Notes: generated from the sequence alone by a model not told the origin. DNA of 64,000 nt from Siphonodentalium dalli (GCA_032622095.1 CP136064.1:6691512-6755511), one strand, 5' to 3'. Counted from the first letter of the stretch, positions 12,900 to 25,419 are shown. Numbers and translations: made by a program.

Positions 12900-14395
12900 C
12901 ATTCTGGAATGCCTCAATTCTATAGAAGGGAATACCATATCTTCGGACATTGACAATGTGAGCCGTGACATTTCTTGAAATGCACCGAGCGTTACAGGCT
13001 TTCGCAGATTATGCCGATGCGTGGAAGCTCCAGGTGAACACAAAAAAGACGAAAATAATGATATTCTGTAAAAATTACCTAAATGCATACCAATATTCAT
13101 ATGCAGGGGGGTTGAACTCCAAGTCGTTAAGGAATTTGTTTACCAAGGTATAGAATTTTTCTATACTGGCATATTTTGTAGCACCATAAAGCGCACATTT
13201 AATCTGGCATGTACGGACTGTTAAATCAAGTTAGGCATCTCTCTTTACAACCCGATTTGATGTTTAAGCTGTTTGATTGCATGGTAGCGCCGGTAATCTT
13301 ATACGGCAGTGAAATATGGATTACAGAAAACACCCAGAGGCTTGAAACATTACAAATGAAATTTTGCAAACTATTATTAGGAATGAAATCTAGTACACCA
13401 AACTACATGTTATATGGGGAAATTGGTAGGCACCCACTCATAATTGAAATTAAATGCAGACTGTTATCATATTGGTCAAAGTTGGTATCCACAGATGGAT
13501 CTGAACTCGCAAAAAAACATACACCTTATTTTGAGACTTATATACGACAACAAACCAAGCCAGTCGGCTGAATTCAAATGGCTGAATCTCGTGAAGGAAT
13601 CTCTGTGCGAAGTAGGACTAACATCTAAATGGGAAACCCAATCCTCTCTTACGGAATCTGAAATCCGAAATTGTAAATCAAACATGATCGAACACTGGAC
13701 ACAAATATTCAGTGATATTAAAAACTCCGATTCATCCAGAGCAATTATGTACAATAATATAAAATCTCATTCTGGTATATGCCGATATTTGTTATATCTC
13801 CCTTAACACCTGACAGCATCCTTAGTGCAAATCAGAACATCAAACCATAGATTACCAATCGAAAAAGCGCGATGGCATAAAACAGAGAGTAAGATGTGCG
13901 ATACATGTAAATTTGACACAATCGGAGACGAGTATCATTTTATACTAGTCTGTGACAAATTTAAATGTCTACGTGAGCGCTATATCCCAAAATATTACTG
14001 GGAAAATCCTTCGCGCGAAAAGTTTCATGGGCTCTTGTCAATAGAAAATATCTCTCATTTGAAACAACTCTCAATTTTTCCAAAAATTGCCTTTAGAGAA
14101 GTCTCTTAGTTGCAATTAATTGTATACCTTGTGGAAGGCAGCTGAATTAGCTCATTGCATGGTCAAAAATTTAAACTGATAGTCAAAAGGACATTGAAAA
14201 CATAAGAAGAATATATGTTATATACACACACGATTTTTAAAAGAAAATAAGGAACACTGAAAAAAAAACAAACAACACGTTTGTAGGGAGGGGTCTCGTT
14301 TCCATTGTGTACATATTGTATATAAATATTGTATATGTGTTATTGCATGTTATTCATTAATTGTTTCTTCGCAATAAAAGCATTCATTCATTAAA
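12900..14395 (+). pseudogene. 5'-truncated non-LTR retrotransposon (LINE) relic
   Basis: The 3' part of a LINE second open frame is spread over three frames. First comes an RT-thumb-like segment at 12965-13153 with ADAWKLQVNTKKTKIMIFCK. Next, at 13209-13571, is MVAPVILYGSEIW, the usual 'ILLYGSEVW' stretch after the RT. Then 13564-13806 continues in another frame, and finally 13825-14109 has RTSNHRLPIEKARWHK followed by a C-x2-C ... H-x4-C Cys/His motif (MCDTCKF ... DEYHFILVC). The element ends near 14395 with aataaaagcattcattcatt. Several frameshifts and stops make it inactive. In the family, the RT copies element RNA into the target; here no endonuclease part and no catalytic core remain. 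Confidence 0.8.
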
Positions 14396-14539
14396 AAAAT
14401 AAGGTGGCTTTATTAGACAGGTGGCTAATAATTGATTGTGGGAACACATATTGATTCAAACTTTGATTACAACTCTTCATGGTGTTAACACATCGATTTG
14501 TTTGGCGGATCGAACACTGATGCGAACTTGACATGTATT

Positions 14540-15175
14540 GTCATGTGAGTACCATACATATTTGAAAACAATCTGAAGAATATAACTAAACTTATCATCC
14601 GGAAACCAAAATAATTGTCAAATTTCAAGTCGACAATGACCATAACTCCGGTCAAAATGGCGGACCGAACAAAAATTTGAACATGATCTGCATTAGTCTA
14701 TGAGTCACGCTCCCCAAATTGAAAAATGGTACCAATTTGGTTGGCAAATTCTACCAATTGTTTTCTGAAAGCTTATAAAATTTATTTCAGTGTTGGGGCA
14801 CACCTGGGCTTGTACCGTAGTGTGCACAATTTGTGGTTCCATGGCAACAGAGGGTGTCTTTGGCCGGTATAAAAATTATGCCTATAATGCTTTATAACTA
14901 GAAAGTTTATGCAGTAAGTCTATCTTTGCATTATGTGGCGGGCTACCCTTGGTGCACTTTCTTTTGACACAGGAGATTTCACATCTAGCGGTCAAGGTCA
15001 TATACAAAGGTCAAAATTTTTATATCATTGTCCCCACCAAAAATGGTACCATTTTCGGTCCTACTCATGGACTATATAGGTAATCAATCCAAACTCAAAA
15101 TTTTAAAACAATCAGATTACTAAAACTGAAGTTGTCATCCGGAAACCATCTGGGACGCACGGACGGACATCCGCT
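14540..15175 (+). repeat. Dispersed repeat with CATCCGGAAACCA motif
   Basis: The phrase actaaacttatcatccggaa (about 14587) recurs at about 15120-15147 as actgaagttgtcatccggaa, followed by ccatctgggacgcacggacg. Between them are several gtcaaaatggc / aaggtcaaaat phrases. The layout resembles the tail region of a widespread non-coding transposable element; the class was not determined. No gene is seen. Confidence 0.45.
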
Positions 15176-15279
15176 TGTGTGCTTCAATTTAACTTATGTG
15201 AGGATAAATAGGGAAGCTGTATATCCTCGAAGTAATGCGAGTTGCCTGCTGAAGTGAAGGTGATGGCGTATATACATAC

Positions 15280-15509
15280 CCGCATGTTTCTGACACAAAT
15301 ACCGACGTGAATTGTCGCATCGTTCAGTTCAGAACGCATGCAGGTTGGAACACCATGCCAGACACCATTCCCCCGGGTTGCCTTCTTGTTCAGGAGCCCA
15401 AAGATACCAACCGGTCTCAACTCCGTCCAAATTCTCCCATTTTCCATCGTGGTCGAAATCAGTCAAGTCAAACCAATAGTCGTCAAGTGGACCCGCCGGG
15501 CTGCGATGG
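15280..15509 (-). CDS. C-type lectin-like domain exon, C-terminal half, frameshifted
   Basis: The acceptor (tattatatcgcag) is followed by a frame in phase 2 that exactly completes the codon left by the exon ending at 25244. The first half reads DDYWFDLTDFDHDGKWENLD, then GWYLWAPEQEGNPGEWCL, matching the CTLD core (WIGL-like strand, G-K-W, W-A-P-x-x-x-x-N-P-G-E-x-C). The canonical EPN/QPD sugar-binding tripeptide is absent (EQE in that place). After WCLAW the frame meets a stop. The expected C-terminal motif (LNDATIHVGICVRN, LND in place of WND) is in another frame, ending at a GTATGT donor. A one- or two-base indel between about 15325 and 15375 explains this. It is either a pseudogene lesion or a sequence error. 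The first Cys of the C-terminal pair appears to be Ile. Confidence 0.7.
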
Positions 15510-15609
15510 CTGCGATATAATACAAGATCAGAAGGATTCATATTCGTTAGTGGGAAATATTTAGATAATAAGTTCTACAAAGGACCAATAGTTTGTTGAA
15601 CTTATTGTC

Positions 15610-16046
15610 TTAACCCTTTCAGTGCCAGGTCCGATTTTTGTATCAACCCATATACCCTGTGCCAATGCATTCTCTTATATATGCTAGTCGACCATAGGTC
15701 GCCTCGCATATATAAGAGAATGCATTGGCCTAACAATTTGTTATTATTTTTTACAATTTTAATAATGTTTTCTTATATTCTTTAACAGACTTATTTTGTA
15801 GGTTTAGTGCCAGGGAATCTTACATTTTTCATGGGCATCAAAATTATTACTATGAATACTTGGTGATAGTTTTGAGTTATAACATGCTCCTAAGGTTTTA
15901 TCCAGTTTGGTTTTAAATTCGCTATAGCATGCTTAAGCATACCCAAAACAAATTCAACCCAAAAAAACACACAATGTTTTTAGGGCCGATTTTACAGACC
16001 GTAAATTAGGGCCGATGAGATCGGACCCTGGCACTGAAAGGGTTAA
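15610..16046. mobile_element. piggyBac-like MITE with TTAA ends
   Basis: The element is bounded by TTAA on both sides. The inverted termini are ccctttcagtgccaggtccg on the left and cggaccctggcactgaaagg plus g on the right. TTAA target duplication with CCCTTT-type ends is the hallmark of piggyBac-superfamily elements. The interior is AT-rich and non-coding. It carries one copy of the 69-bp palindrome (15661-15729), flanked by ccctgtgcc and ctaacaat as in the paired elements. A transposase must have been supplied elsewhere. Confidence 0.75.
15661..15729. repeat. 69-bp palindrome, single copy inside a piggyBac-like MITE
   Basis: Same unit as at 7690, with one arm mismatch (atgctag). Here it is solitary: the second palindrome of the usual pair is missing although the left flank (ccctgtgcc) and inner flank (ctaacaat) are kept. 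Confidence 0.9.
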
Positions 16047-16215
16047 CTACTCGTCAATAAAGGGTTAAGGTTGGATATATTATTATTATTGACTTGTTGA
16101 ATTTGTTATGTGAATATTTTCTAAGTGAGCTTCTCGTCAATGAGTATTCAGTATAGAAAGGGTTAATACTGGAACTAATCGTCAATGAGTATTTAGTATA
16201 GAAAGGGTTACTACA
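16043..16215 (+). repeat. Short direct repeats ending AAAGGGTTA
   Basis: The phrases cgtcaatgagtattcagtat plus agaaagggtta and cgtcaatgagtatttagtat plus agaaagggtta are about 60 bp apart, and a partial copy (cgtcaataaagggttaa) precedes them. They adjoin the right TTAA end of the MITE. They may reflect repeated TTAA insertions and excisions or a small satellite. Confidence 0.55.
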
Positions 16216-16306
16216 TCAATCATTCAGAACATTCAATAGTTAGTGACCCACTTCCTAATATGCAATACATTCATTCAATCGGACTACTCGCTACTTTCCG
16301 CCGATT

Positions 16307-16515
16307 CTACCGAATGAAGGCTCGGAAACACACACGCCACACAATGGAAATTATAGTGGAGACTGACCTTTCTGAATATTCATATATTACTGAGCACTCA
16401 TGTGAGTAGTGTGTGATGGCGGCACATAAATAAGTATATTCGTCTACATTCATATTTGGAGTGTTAGCAGCTTTCCTCTTATTCTCAACATGTTCTGATA
16501 TTTCGTCATGTTGAC
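16307..16515 (-). CDS. Candidate exon, unrecognised
   Basis: A minus-strand acceptor-like tgcatgcttag precedes an open frame reading GQHDEISEHVENKRKAANT then PNMNVDEYTYLCAAIT. The mix of charged residues and a DEYTYL tyrosine motif looks protein-like, as in a receptor tail, but no family was recognised and no clear donor was found. It cannot sit between the two lectin half-exons, whose phases already match directly. From 16560 to 17810 nothing else was found. Confidence 0.18.
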
Positions 16516-17817
16516 CTAAGCATGCATATATTATATACTTCAATTGGGTATGGGAGTAGGTGGAAAATTTCTATACCTGGCCTGCACAGGTTTAGCATAT
16601 TTTGTAATATTACGATTCAAAATTGATGTCAATATCAGCAATGCCATTGCTTTTGTTAACGATGCCATGTTTGTATGACATTTCTCCATTCGAAGCATTA
16701 TATATAGCTAGTGTTATTGTTATAAGATTTTCGCAAATGAAACATGGCGGAACTAGAAACATATTCTTAACAAATTATATATCATTATCTATTATCTTTG
16801 CTAACAGTAATGTCTTGTTACACGAATCGATAACATACACACATCGCGTCGGCATGAACGCAGACATAGATTGGGAATTCCCAGCATTCGGGACTAAAAG
16901 TAGTTCGCTCGACTCTGTAACCATTGGGCAATTATAAAACAGTAGTCCGTTGGCAATATGGTGATTGTGTAAACAAGAATCTGAGATCGGTAAACAGATT
17001 ATCATGCACTGTGTATAATGGCTGAGAATAAAGCAGTACTTTTTACGTACAAGGGTGACGATTTACATTTATTGATTTAGGGAGAATTTTCTAAATAAAT
17101 CTCAATTTCAAAAAATCAATTATGAATCATTATCTTTATAACCAATATATGTTGTAGTATTATAACTACAGGTGTTTACCCTCACAAAATGATAGATACG
17201 TCTGGATATGTGGGGAAAACATTTTAGTCGTGTATGTCGATGGACAGTTTGACAGGAACTATTAAAAAAGAACACACTGAATCATATCCAGACTATAAAC
17301 TCAACTTGTGTATCCGCTCAGTTTATCATCTGAAATCATGACATTCTACGAGAATATAAATAAAACATTTTTCACTGCATATTTCAGTTTTTTCGGCAGC
17401 CATTTGAAGGACCATTTTGTTATCGGGTAGATGATCAAAACAATATAAAAATACTAAATATTATTCAACCAGTAATCTGGCAGACGTTAAATATTCAATA
17501 CTGATTCATCTTTTCAGACATGTAGTTTTAGAGTATTATTAGCAGTGATGTGAAACCATCTGCATGCTGTGTATATTTGTTGGGGATAGAGAAAACTCTT
17601 GCTCAAAATGTTACACGTATTCTCATAAATTGTATATTCAAATAGCATCAGAAAACATGATTCTTACAGTCATGGAATATAAGTAGTGGCCATTTTGTTT
17701 ATCGAAATTAATCCGATCCACCAATAATGAAGTATTTATTTATTTACAACTGCGTATAATTCAGACGTTATACTATGATACATGAACATCATAAACACAA
17801 TAGTTCGCAAAAATAAA

Positions 17818-18270
17818 AGACGACAATTGGGTTTTACATATAGAGATGTATCAATCAATTTAATGGGTTGGACTAAGATCTTGAGGGCACCTGGCTATCA
17901 TATATCCATGGAGATACAAATGTTTTAAAGAAATTTCCAGGTGCCCCTCTGTTCATGCTGCTATATATTGGCTAAATGTTCTCAGTTTAAAAGAAATGTT
18001 GCTGTGCACTTATATCAGCTACCTGTGCCAGACACAGAGCGAGATTTTGAGTTGTGTATGTCAGTCGATGAGTCTGTTCTAAACATTCCGTTGTATCGTG
18101 CAAATATGTCAGATGTGAGTATTGGAGGATCCTGAAAAGTTATTACCTGCTGACTGCGATTTCTTTTATATCAGAAGAAAATATATTTGACTGCACATTG
18201 TGACGACTAATTTTGAACAGGCCTTCGATACATCTCCATATCTATTGACAAATTGTAACTTTTTTGTGGA
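17818..18270 (+). repeat. Dispersed repeat, copy B (uninterrupted)
   Basis: Matches 7346-7640 plus 8100-8260 (gacaattgggttttacatat, gagggcacctgg, ctcagtttaaaagaaatgtt, tttgactgcacattgtgacg). This copy has no foldback insertion, and it is followed, as at the left copy, by the degenerate tandem repeats. Confidence 0.65.
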
Positions 18271-18439
18271 AACTGTATTGAATGGAACCGACTGAATTGT
18301 GTTATAATCTATATGCAATCCTCTGACGGTTCGAGGTCTCTCAGGTTGCAAGAATATGTGTATCTCTTTTTCTTTATGCTAGCTCATTATGTGAATGCCC
18401 TGGTTGCCATCCCCATATAAATATGACAGTTGAAAAGAT

Positions 18440-19045
18440 ATAATTGTTCAAGTAACTTAATTGGGTCACCATTTGTCGAAATTGTGAAATTTGAACCCCC
18501 TAAACTCCTTAAAATGATATGGAGATGGCATGGGTGACTATATATAACTTATAGATGGATATCGGCGAATAAACAATCTTATCAATGATAGTGCATATCC
18601 GCTCGCCACCCGCGACCCAAACGACACCAAATGTGATTTAATTAATCGTATTCTTAGAGAAGAACGTGTATAAATTTGGTGGAAATTAGTGCTAATTATA
18701 TTTTTATCACCTTTGGTGCAAATGCCATCATCATACATGACTTTAACGGCGCAACTTTTGACATATTTAAACCACGTCCATTAGACTCATGGGTGCATGA
18801 TATACTGGAGATGCTTATATATAGGTTTGGTGGTAATCAGCAACTAAACAAATTCTTAAAATAGTTATGACCCCCTCCACATCTCTCACCCAAACGGCAG
18901 CAATTTGGCGTCTTTAAGTCACACGATTATATTCCTCATATCATAAAGAAGAATAATATATCAATTTGGTGGAAATCTGCGCTAAAAATGGTTTATTATA
19001 TCAATTGTTGATGCCTCCCTGCAACTCTGTCTCGAACAGCGCTAT
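18440..19045 (+). repeat. Degenerate tandem repeat family, array 2 (left of the large inverted repeat)
   Basis: Same phrases as at 8450-9905 (tttggtggaaattagtgcta, catctctcacccaaacggca, ggcgtctttaagtcacacga). The array is cut at about 19045, where the inverted-repeat element begins, and resumes at about 23416. Confidence 0.7.
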
Positions 19046-21062
19046 TAGTCTGGTCGATAAAAGGTTTGACCTAGAAAAAATTTGGACTAAGTTGGTTTGT
19101 ATACCATTTTGGAGAGGAATATATCCTCTATAACATATCCAAAATCCGCTAAAATCCGCTTTGAGCATTTTTTTGGAATTCAAGATGGCGTCCAAGATGG
19201 ATGCCATTTTCCTATAAGTCAGCTTGATGCAATTATAGTGAGAACATCTTGTCATATGTATACACATGTATACATTTTTATGAAGCTAAGACATAACGCC
19301 ATCTTTATGTGCCAAAATTGGAACTCCCCGTCCAAGATGGCCGCCAAAATGGCGACCGGATGTGGAATTTTTACGTTTTTTCACTAATATCTTTAAGATA
19401 AGTTTCTGTGGTTTGGAACTGGTTGAGAATTGTGACTTTATTTTGTATTTAGCATGTTAACTGTCCATTGGAGCAATGAAATATGCTGTTCGTGTGGTCC
19501 CACCGCTTCCGATCACTCAACAATTCGATTTTACAAAACGCGGTATAACATTTCACAAAAGATCCCCAAGATTCTAATCATATTTCATCAAGAGGTGGGA
19601 AGAACTGTGCAATGTAAGTGATCCATTCTATATCTTATTGATATTCGAACTCAATGGTACCAATTGTCACTTTGGCTCAAAATGGCTGCCAAAATGGCCG
19701 CCAAAATATGGAAAATGGTAATTATTTTCTCAGCGTGCCATGCAACCGCTTACAAGTTGTGGTGATGCACACAATTGACAATTCTGTCTTAATAGCTTGA
19801 GTACTAACATTTCTGACACACATTGGGTATTTGTTACTATTTTAACCACTGAAATTACCAGAATTATTCGAAATTTTCGGTCACAAACCTGATAACAAAA
19901 TCGGCAAAAAATCGCTGTTCAGGTTTGAGTCATTTTTTGAAAGTAAAATGGAACTATGTTTGGTATCAAAGATGTTTATTGTTTTGATATGTGTTACATG
20001 TGTCACACTGAGTTGTTTTAGATAAAATTACTCAAGATGGCTTCCAAAATGGCAACCAAATTTGGTAAACATTATTATATACATATACATATGTGTATAT
20101 ACGTGGTGTATATGTATACATAATCAATTGTGACTCAGATGCTACTTAATCAACTAAATGTTCTATTCCCGGTACCCTACGAGTCATTACATTTTGCCAA
20201 AAGCTTCCTTGTTTTTGAACGAAATGGGCAGAAATTTGAAACGGAACTGAGAGGGATCATATTATGTGGCTATTCTGGCCCATTTGCATCAACATTGATC
20301 AACTTAATACAGTGTGTATGTATGTCTGTTGACTGTATGGCCATAGGCGAGGTGAGTAGGTATACATGGAGTTATTGTATTCATGAATGATGTGAATAGT
20401 TATACAATGTGTGACTATATGGTCATGGTGGGATGTCCATAGTGATATGTATAGGTATATAAGGAGTAGCTGTATGGTGATGTGTGAGGTGAACATGTTT
20501 ACAGTGAGTGGCTGTCTGGTCACTGAAGTGGTGTATGGTCATAACGAGAGCAGCTACACTGTCCTGTATGTGTATATGGAGTGAATGTGTGGTCAGAGTT
20601 GGGCTGTACATATGTACATTGGGTGGCTGTATTGTTATGGGTGGGTGTATATGTGTACGTATGGTGGATGTATGGTAATAGATGTGTGTATGTATACATA
20701 GGGTGTGGTTGTATGGTTATGGGCAATGTGTATATGTGTACATGGAATGACTGCACGGTCATTGTTGAAGTTTATATGCATACACGGAGTACACTTTGAT
20801 GGCCATTGGCGGCTAGTGTATATAGAGAATGACCTCATGGTGATGGGTGGGATGTATATATTTATATGTAGGGCCTATTGTATTGTCATTGGTGGTGTGT
20901 ACAAGCATACAGTGAATAGCTGAATGCTCATGGAGAGGGTGTATATATATACAGCGAGTGGCTGAATTGTAACGATTGAGCTGTATATGCAAGTCTGAAG
21001 TGTACGAATGGCCGTGTGTGCGGGGTATTGGTATACCTAGAAGGGCTGTATGACCATTTATG

Positions 21063-21112
<50 letters not shown>

Positions 21113-23415
21113 CTGGAGTGACACTGTGGTCATGGGTGAGGTGTATATGTATATCATGAGTGACTACATGGCCATGGCACCGCCAATATGCACATATGTA
21201 TATATGGTTTGACAGTATGGTAAAATTAATGGTGGGGTGAATTGATATACAAGGAGTGACTATGATCACGAATGTGGTTTATGCGTATACAGCGAGAGGC
21301 TGAATTGTCATGGGTCAGGTGTATATGCAAGTCTGGAGTGTATGGATGGCCGTATGCGCGGTGCGAGACATTGATATATCTAGTAGGGCTGTAATGCCAC
21401 TTTCGTGAGGTATATATGTATATACCTGGAGTGACTCTATGGTTTTGGGTTGGGTGTATATGTATATCTTAAGTGGCTATATGGCCACGGGTGTCGCAAA
21501 TATGTATATATACAGGGAGTGAGACTGTATGACCACTGGTGAGGCAAATAGGTATACAAGAAGTGATGTATGATCATGGATGTAGCGAACAGGTATTGAG
21601 TGACTGCATGGTCATCGGTGAGGTGTATATGTACATATTTAGTGGCTGTATAGCTATGCATGTGGGGGGGGGGGGAAATATACATGAAGTGACTGTATGA
21701 CCTATGGTTAGGCGAATAGGTATACAAGAGGTTACTTTGTGTTCATGTATGTAGTGAATATGTATACATGTCATGTGAGGTGTAGGCGTATACCTGGGGT
21801 GTCTGCATGGTTATTCACGGCTATAGGGCCATGCGTTGGTGTGTGGGTAAGCCCAATTGTGGCTGTATGGTAATGGGTGAGGTGTATGTCTACACAGCGA
21901 GTGGCACATGGCCATTTACTTGGTGTTCATGTATATATGGAGTGACTGCTTGCTCATGTGTGATTTGTACTGGTGCACCTTTATGTGACTATCGCTTTCC
22001 ACAATAACTCAAGGATATGTTAATCGATAGAGGTAATATCAGAGTGTTCTCCACATTGTATATGCAATGTGAAGACAACGGTTTTCCTGACAATAGTTTA
22101 TAAGTTAATCAATTTTGATGCTAATGGGCCAAAGTAGCCACATACTATGATACCGTTCAGTTCAGTTTCAACGTTCTGTCCGTTTCCGTAAAAAAATATG
22201 GACAGAATACCAAAAGAGGTGTTCGGCAAAATCCATACTGCATCCCTTAAAATGAATTTGTCGTGCCTCATAAGGTGCTGGGACAACCATAATATAAGAT
22301 TAAGTTGTCAGTTGATTAAGTGGGATGTTTAATAACCAAGGAAGTCACAATTTGCTACCATTTCGGAACAGCAGAGAATAATGTTCGGAATATAAACTTT
22401 TTACCAAATTTGGTTGCCATTTTGCAAGTCATCTTGAGTAATATTGTCTAAAAGACCACACTATGCCATATCTAAGGCATATCAAAATAAAAAGAACCTT
22501 TGATACTAAAGATAGTTTCATTTTACTTGAAAAAATGGTCCAAACATGAAAAAAAAAATTTGCCGAGTTTGATGCTGTTTGTGATAGAAAAATCCCATAA
22601 TTCTGGTAATTTCAGAATAGTAAATATTAAAAATTTATCAAGGTGCATAAGAAATGTTGGTATTCAATGTATATAAGACAGAATAGTCATTTGTGTACAT
22701 CACCACAACTTGTAAGCGGTTGCATGGCACGCTGGGATATTAATTACCATTTTCCATATTTTTGCGGCCATTTTGACAGCCATTTTGAGCCAAAGTGACA
22801 ATTTTGGTACCATTGAGTTCGAATATCAATAAGATATAGAATGTATCACTTACATTGCACAGTTCTTCCCACGTCTTGGTAAATATGACCAGAATCCCAA
22901 AGAGGATCTTTTGTGAAATGTTATACCGCGTTTTGTAAAATCGAACTTTTGAGTGATCGGAAGCGGTGTGGACCCCACGAATAGCATACTTCATTGCTCC
23001 AATGGTCAGTTAATATGCTAAATACAAAATAAAGTCACAATTCTCAACCAGTTCCAAACCACAGAAACTTATCTTAAAAGTATTAGTGAAAAAACGTAAA
23101 CAATCCACTTCCGGTCGCCATTTTGGCGGCCATCTTGGACGGGGAGTTCCAATTTTGGCACATAAAGATGGCGTTATGTCATAGCTTCACAAAAATGTAT
23201 ACATATGTTCTCACTATAGTTGCATCAAGCTGACTTATAGGAAAATGGCAGCCATCTTGGACGCCATCTTGAATTACAAAAAATGCTCAAAGCGGATTTT
23301 AGCGGATTTTGGATATGTTATAGAGAAGAGCTTCCTCTTCAAAATGGTATAAAAACCAACTTAGTCCGAATTTTTTCTAGGTTGACCCTAAAATTTGAGT
23401 TTATCGACCAGACTA
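19046..23415. mobile_element. 4.4-kb inverted-repeat (foldback-type) element
   Basis: Two arms of about 1.25-1.3 kb are reverse complements. The left arm (19046-20320) starts tagtctggtcgataaa; the right arm (22085-23415) ends tttatcgaccagacta. Shared blocks include aaaatccgctttgagcattt, the aagatggc / ccaaaatggc phrases and ggtaccaattgtcactttgg. The loop (about 20320-22085) is a minisatellite. The arms contain no convincing gene. Flanking DNA on both sides belongs to one degenerate tandem-repeat family, which is good evidence that this is an insertion. Fold-back elements with tandem-repeat content are known in animals; the class here is not established. Confidence 0.75.
20320..22085 (+). repeat. 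Minisatellite forming the loop of the inverted-repeat element
   Basis: A degenerate unit of about 40-45 bp recurs throughout, with the pattern gtgaggtgtatatgtataca followed by (g)gagtgactgtatggtcatgg. Around 40 diverged units are estimated by eye. A (TA)n stretch lies at about 21064-21107 and a G run at about 21664-21675. Long open frames here are an effect of the repeat. Confidence 0.8.
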
Positions 23416-23419
23416 TATA

Positions 23420-25000
23420 TCGCGAAGGTGATTATGTATGCGTTTGTTGGAAATCGGCGACAAAACTATTTCACCACATTTTTTCAATTTTGCCGAACTC
23501 CCCCTTTTCTTCCTCTGACACTAACAGCGTCACTTTAGACATTTTTAACCCGCACCATTATCTTCCTCGTAAAAAATGTACCCCTCTTAGAACGCGTTGG
23601 TGCCATCTCGATTGCACACCGTGAAATTATATACAGAACGCATGCAGACAGACAGAAAGACAGAAAACACGATTTTATTTCTCGTATCATTCGAGAAGAA
23701 CATGTCTGAATTTGATGGTAATTGGTACTAACAATATTTTTTATCAGTTTTGGTGACCCTCAAGTCCCTATTTTGGACTCAAGTGGTGTCACTTTTGTCA
23801 CCGTTAAACCACACTCTTAGACTCATTAGAGGTTAGAGATGCATATATATAAAATTTGTGAAAATTGGCGAGTATACAAATTCGTATCAAATTAAGGTCC
23901 CGCCAAGTTGGTGTATCTAAACCACACGATAAGATTCCTCGTATCACGGAGAAGAATATGTATCAATCTGGTGGAAATCGGCGCTAAACATAATGTTATA
24001 TTTTTGTGTGTCCCTCTCACCTCTATACACCACTTACTCAAATGACCCCACTTGTGACATCATTAAACCACAAAATTACACTTATGGTATCATGGAGATG
24101 ATTATTTATAAGTTTGGTGCTAATCGGCGACTAAACAAATTTTTATCAAATTTGGTGATCACACCTCCCCTACCCATCTCTCACCAAAACAGCAACAATA
24201 TGCGTCTTTAAATCACACGATTAGATTCCTCGTATCATGGATAAAAACGTGTATCAATTTGGTGGAAATTTGCGCTAAAAATATCGTGTATCAATTTTGG
24301 TGCCCCTCTCCCTTTCAGTGCACACTTTAAGCCAAACCATTAGACTCCTCATAACATGGGGATGATTTTGTATAAGTGTGGTGGCAATCGGCGACTAAAC
24401 CCATTCCTATAAAATGTAGTGCCCACCCCGCCCCCAATCTCTCATCCAAACGACAACAATTTGGCGTTGTTAAATCGCACAACTAGATTCCTTGTATCAT
24501 GAAGAAGAATATATCTCAATTTGGTGGAAATCGGCGCCAAAATAAGTTTGATCAATTAGTTTGGTGCCCCCTCTCCTTCCGTGCATCCCTGATTCGAACG
24601 ACGCCACTTTTGCCATATCTAAACCACACCATTAGATTCTTCATATCATGGGGATGATTATATGTAAGTTTCGTGGCAATCGGCGACGAAAAAAAATTCT
24701 GCCCTTCCCCATTTTCTGCCCCTGACAAAAACGGCGTCACTTTAGAAAATTCTAACCCCAACCATTATCTTTCTCGTAAAAAGTTACCCCTAGTAGACCC
24801 CTTTGGTATCATCTAGATGGTGCCCTGTGAATTTCTATGGAACACAAACAGACAGACAGACAGACAGACATTATCACTTTAGAAAATTCTAACCCCACCA
24901 TTATCTTTCTCGTAAAAAGTTACCCTTAGTAGACCCCTTTGGTATCATCTAGATGGTGCCCTGTGGATTTCTATAGAACACAGACAGACAGACATTCGCA
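23420..25000 (+). repeat. Degenerate tandem repeat family, array 3
   Basis: Continues the family of 8450-9905 with phrases such as tttggtggaaatcggcgc, gattagattcctcgtatcat and catctctcaccaaaacagca. The right end has a 137-bp duplication (about 24737-24870 and 24873-24995). Each copy ends in a cagacagacagacag tract after gatggtgccctgtg, which also occurs at 8990-9020 and 23600-23670. Confidence 0.7.
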
Positions 25001-25243
25001 AATATAGATATAGATAGTGTAGATACAGCATTGTGTTTTATTATAGCAGTCCAATACACAAAGATAATTGAATATGTGTTATATACACGATTGACATGTA
25101 AGGTAAATAGTTGTCCATCTGGTGTAGTGTCTTTATGACAAAAAGAGGTGAATATATAGTGGCAGACAACCAGCGTTCACCACAGACACAAGGTGAGGTA
25201 ATGTATAAAGTTTCGTCGCGGATGTATGCCAATATATACTTAC

Positions 25244-25415
25244 AGTTCTAGACCCTTAACAAAATAGTAGTCACGTGGATCTGCAATTCGCATGAGTTGC
25301 CCGCCCTGATTTACACAATCATCACGTGCTTCATCCCACATCTTCGGAAATTCATCGAAGCTTTTCACGCACAATTGACTTTTAGCATAAAACACCCATC
25401 CAGATTGACATATTC
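25244..25415 (-). CDS. C-type lectin-like domain exon, N-terminal half
   Basis: This 172-bp minus-strand exon lies between an acceptor (catcattacag) and a strong donor (GTAAGTATAT). It reads ICQSGWVFYAKSQLCVKSF, then KMWDEARDDCVNQGGQLMRI, and ends YYFVKGLEL. That is the N-terminal half of a C-type lectin-like domain: C-x-x-G-W, the second Cys, W-x-x-A-x-x-x-C and G-x-x-L. CTLDs are secreted or cell-surface carbohydrate or protein binders. Entry is phase 1 and exit phase 2. These match the signal-peptide exon at 54912 and the C-terminal half at 15509 respectively. The exon has no visible damage. An open frame that extends past the acceptor on the upstream side is intron read-through. Confidence 0.75.
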
Positions 25416-25419
25416 CTGT

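Noticed and set aside
20130-21774. Many 60-114-codon frames in the minisatellite loop
   Set aside because: They follow the repeat period, occur on both strands, and share only tandem motifs.
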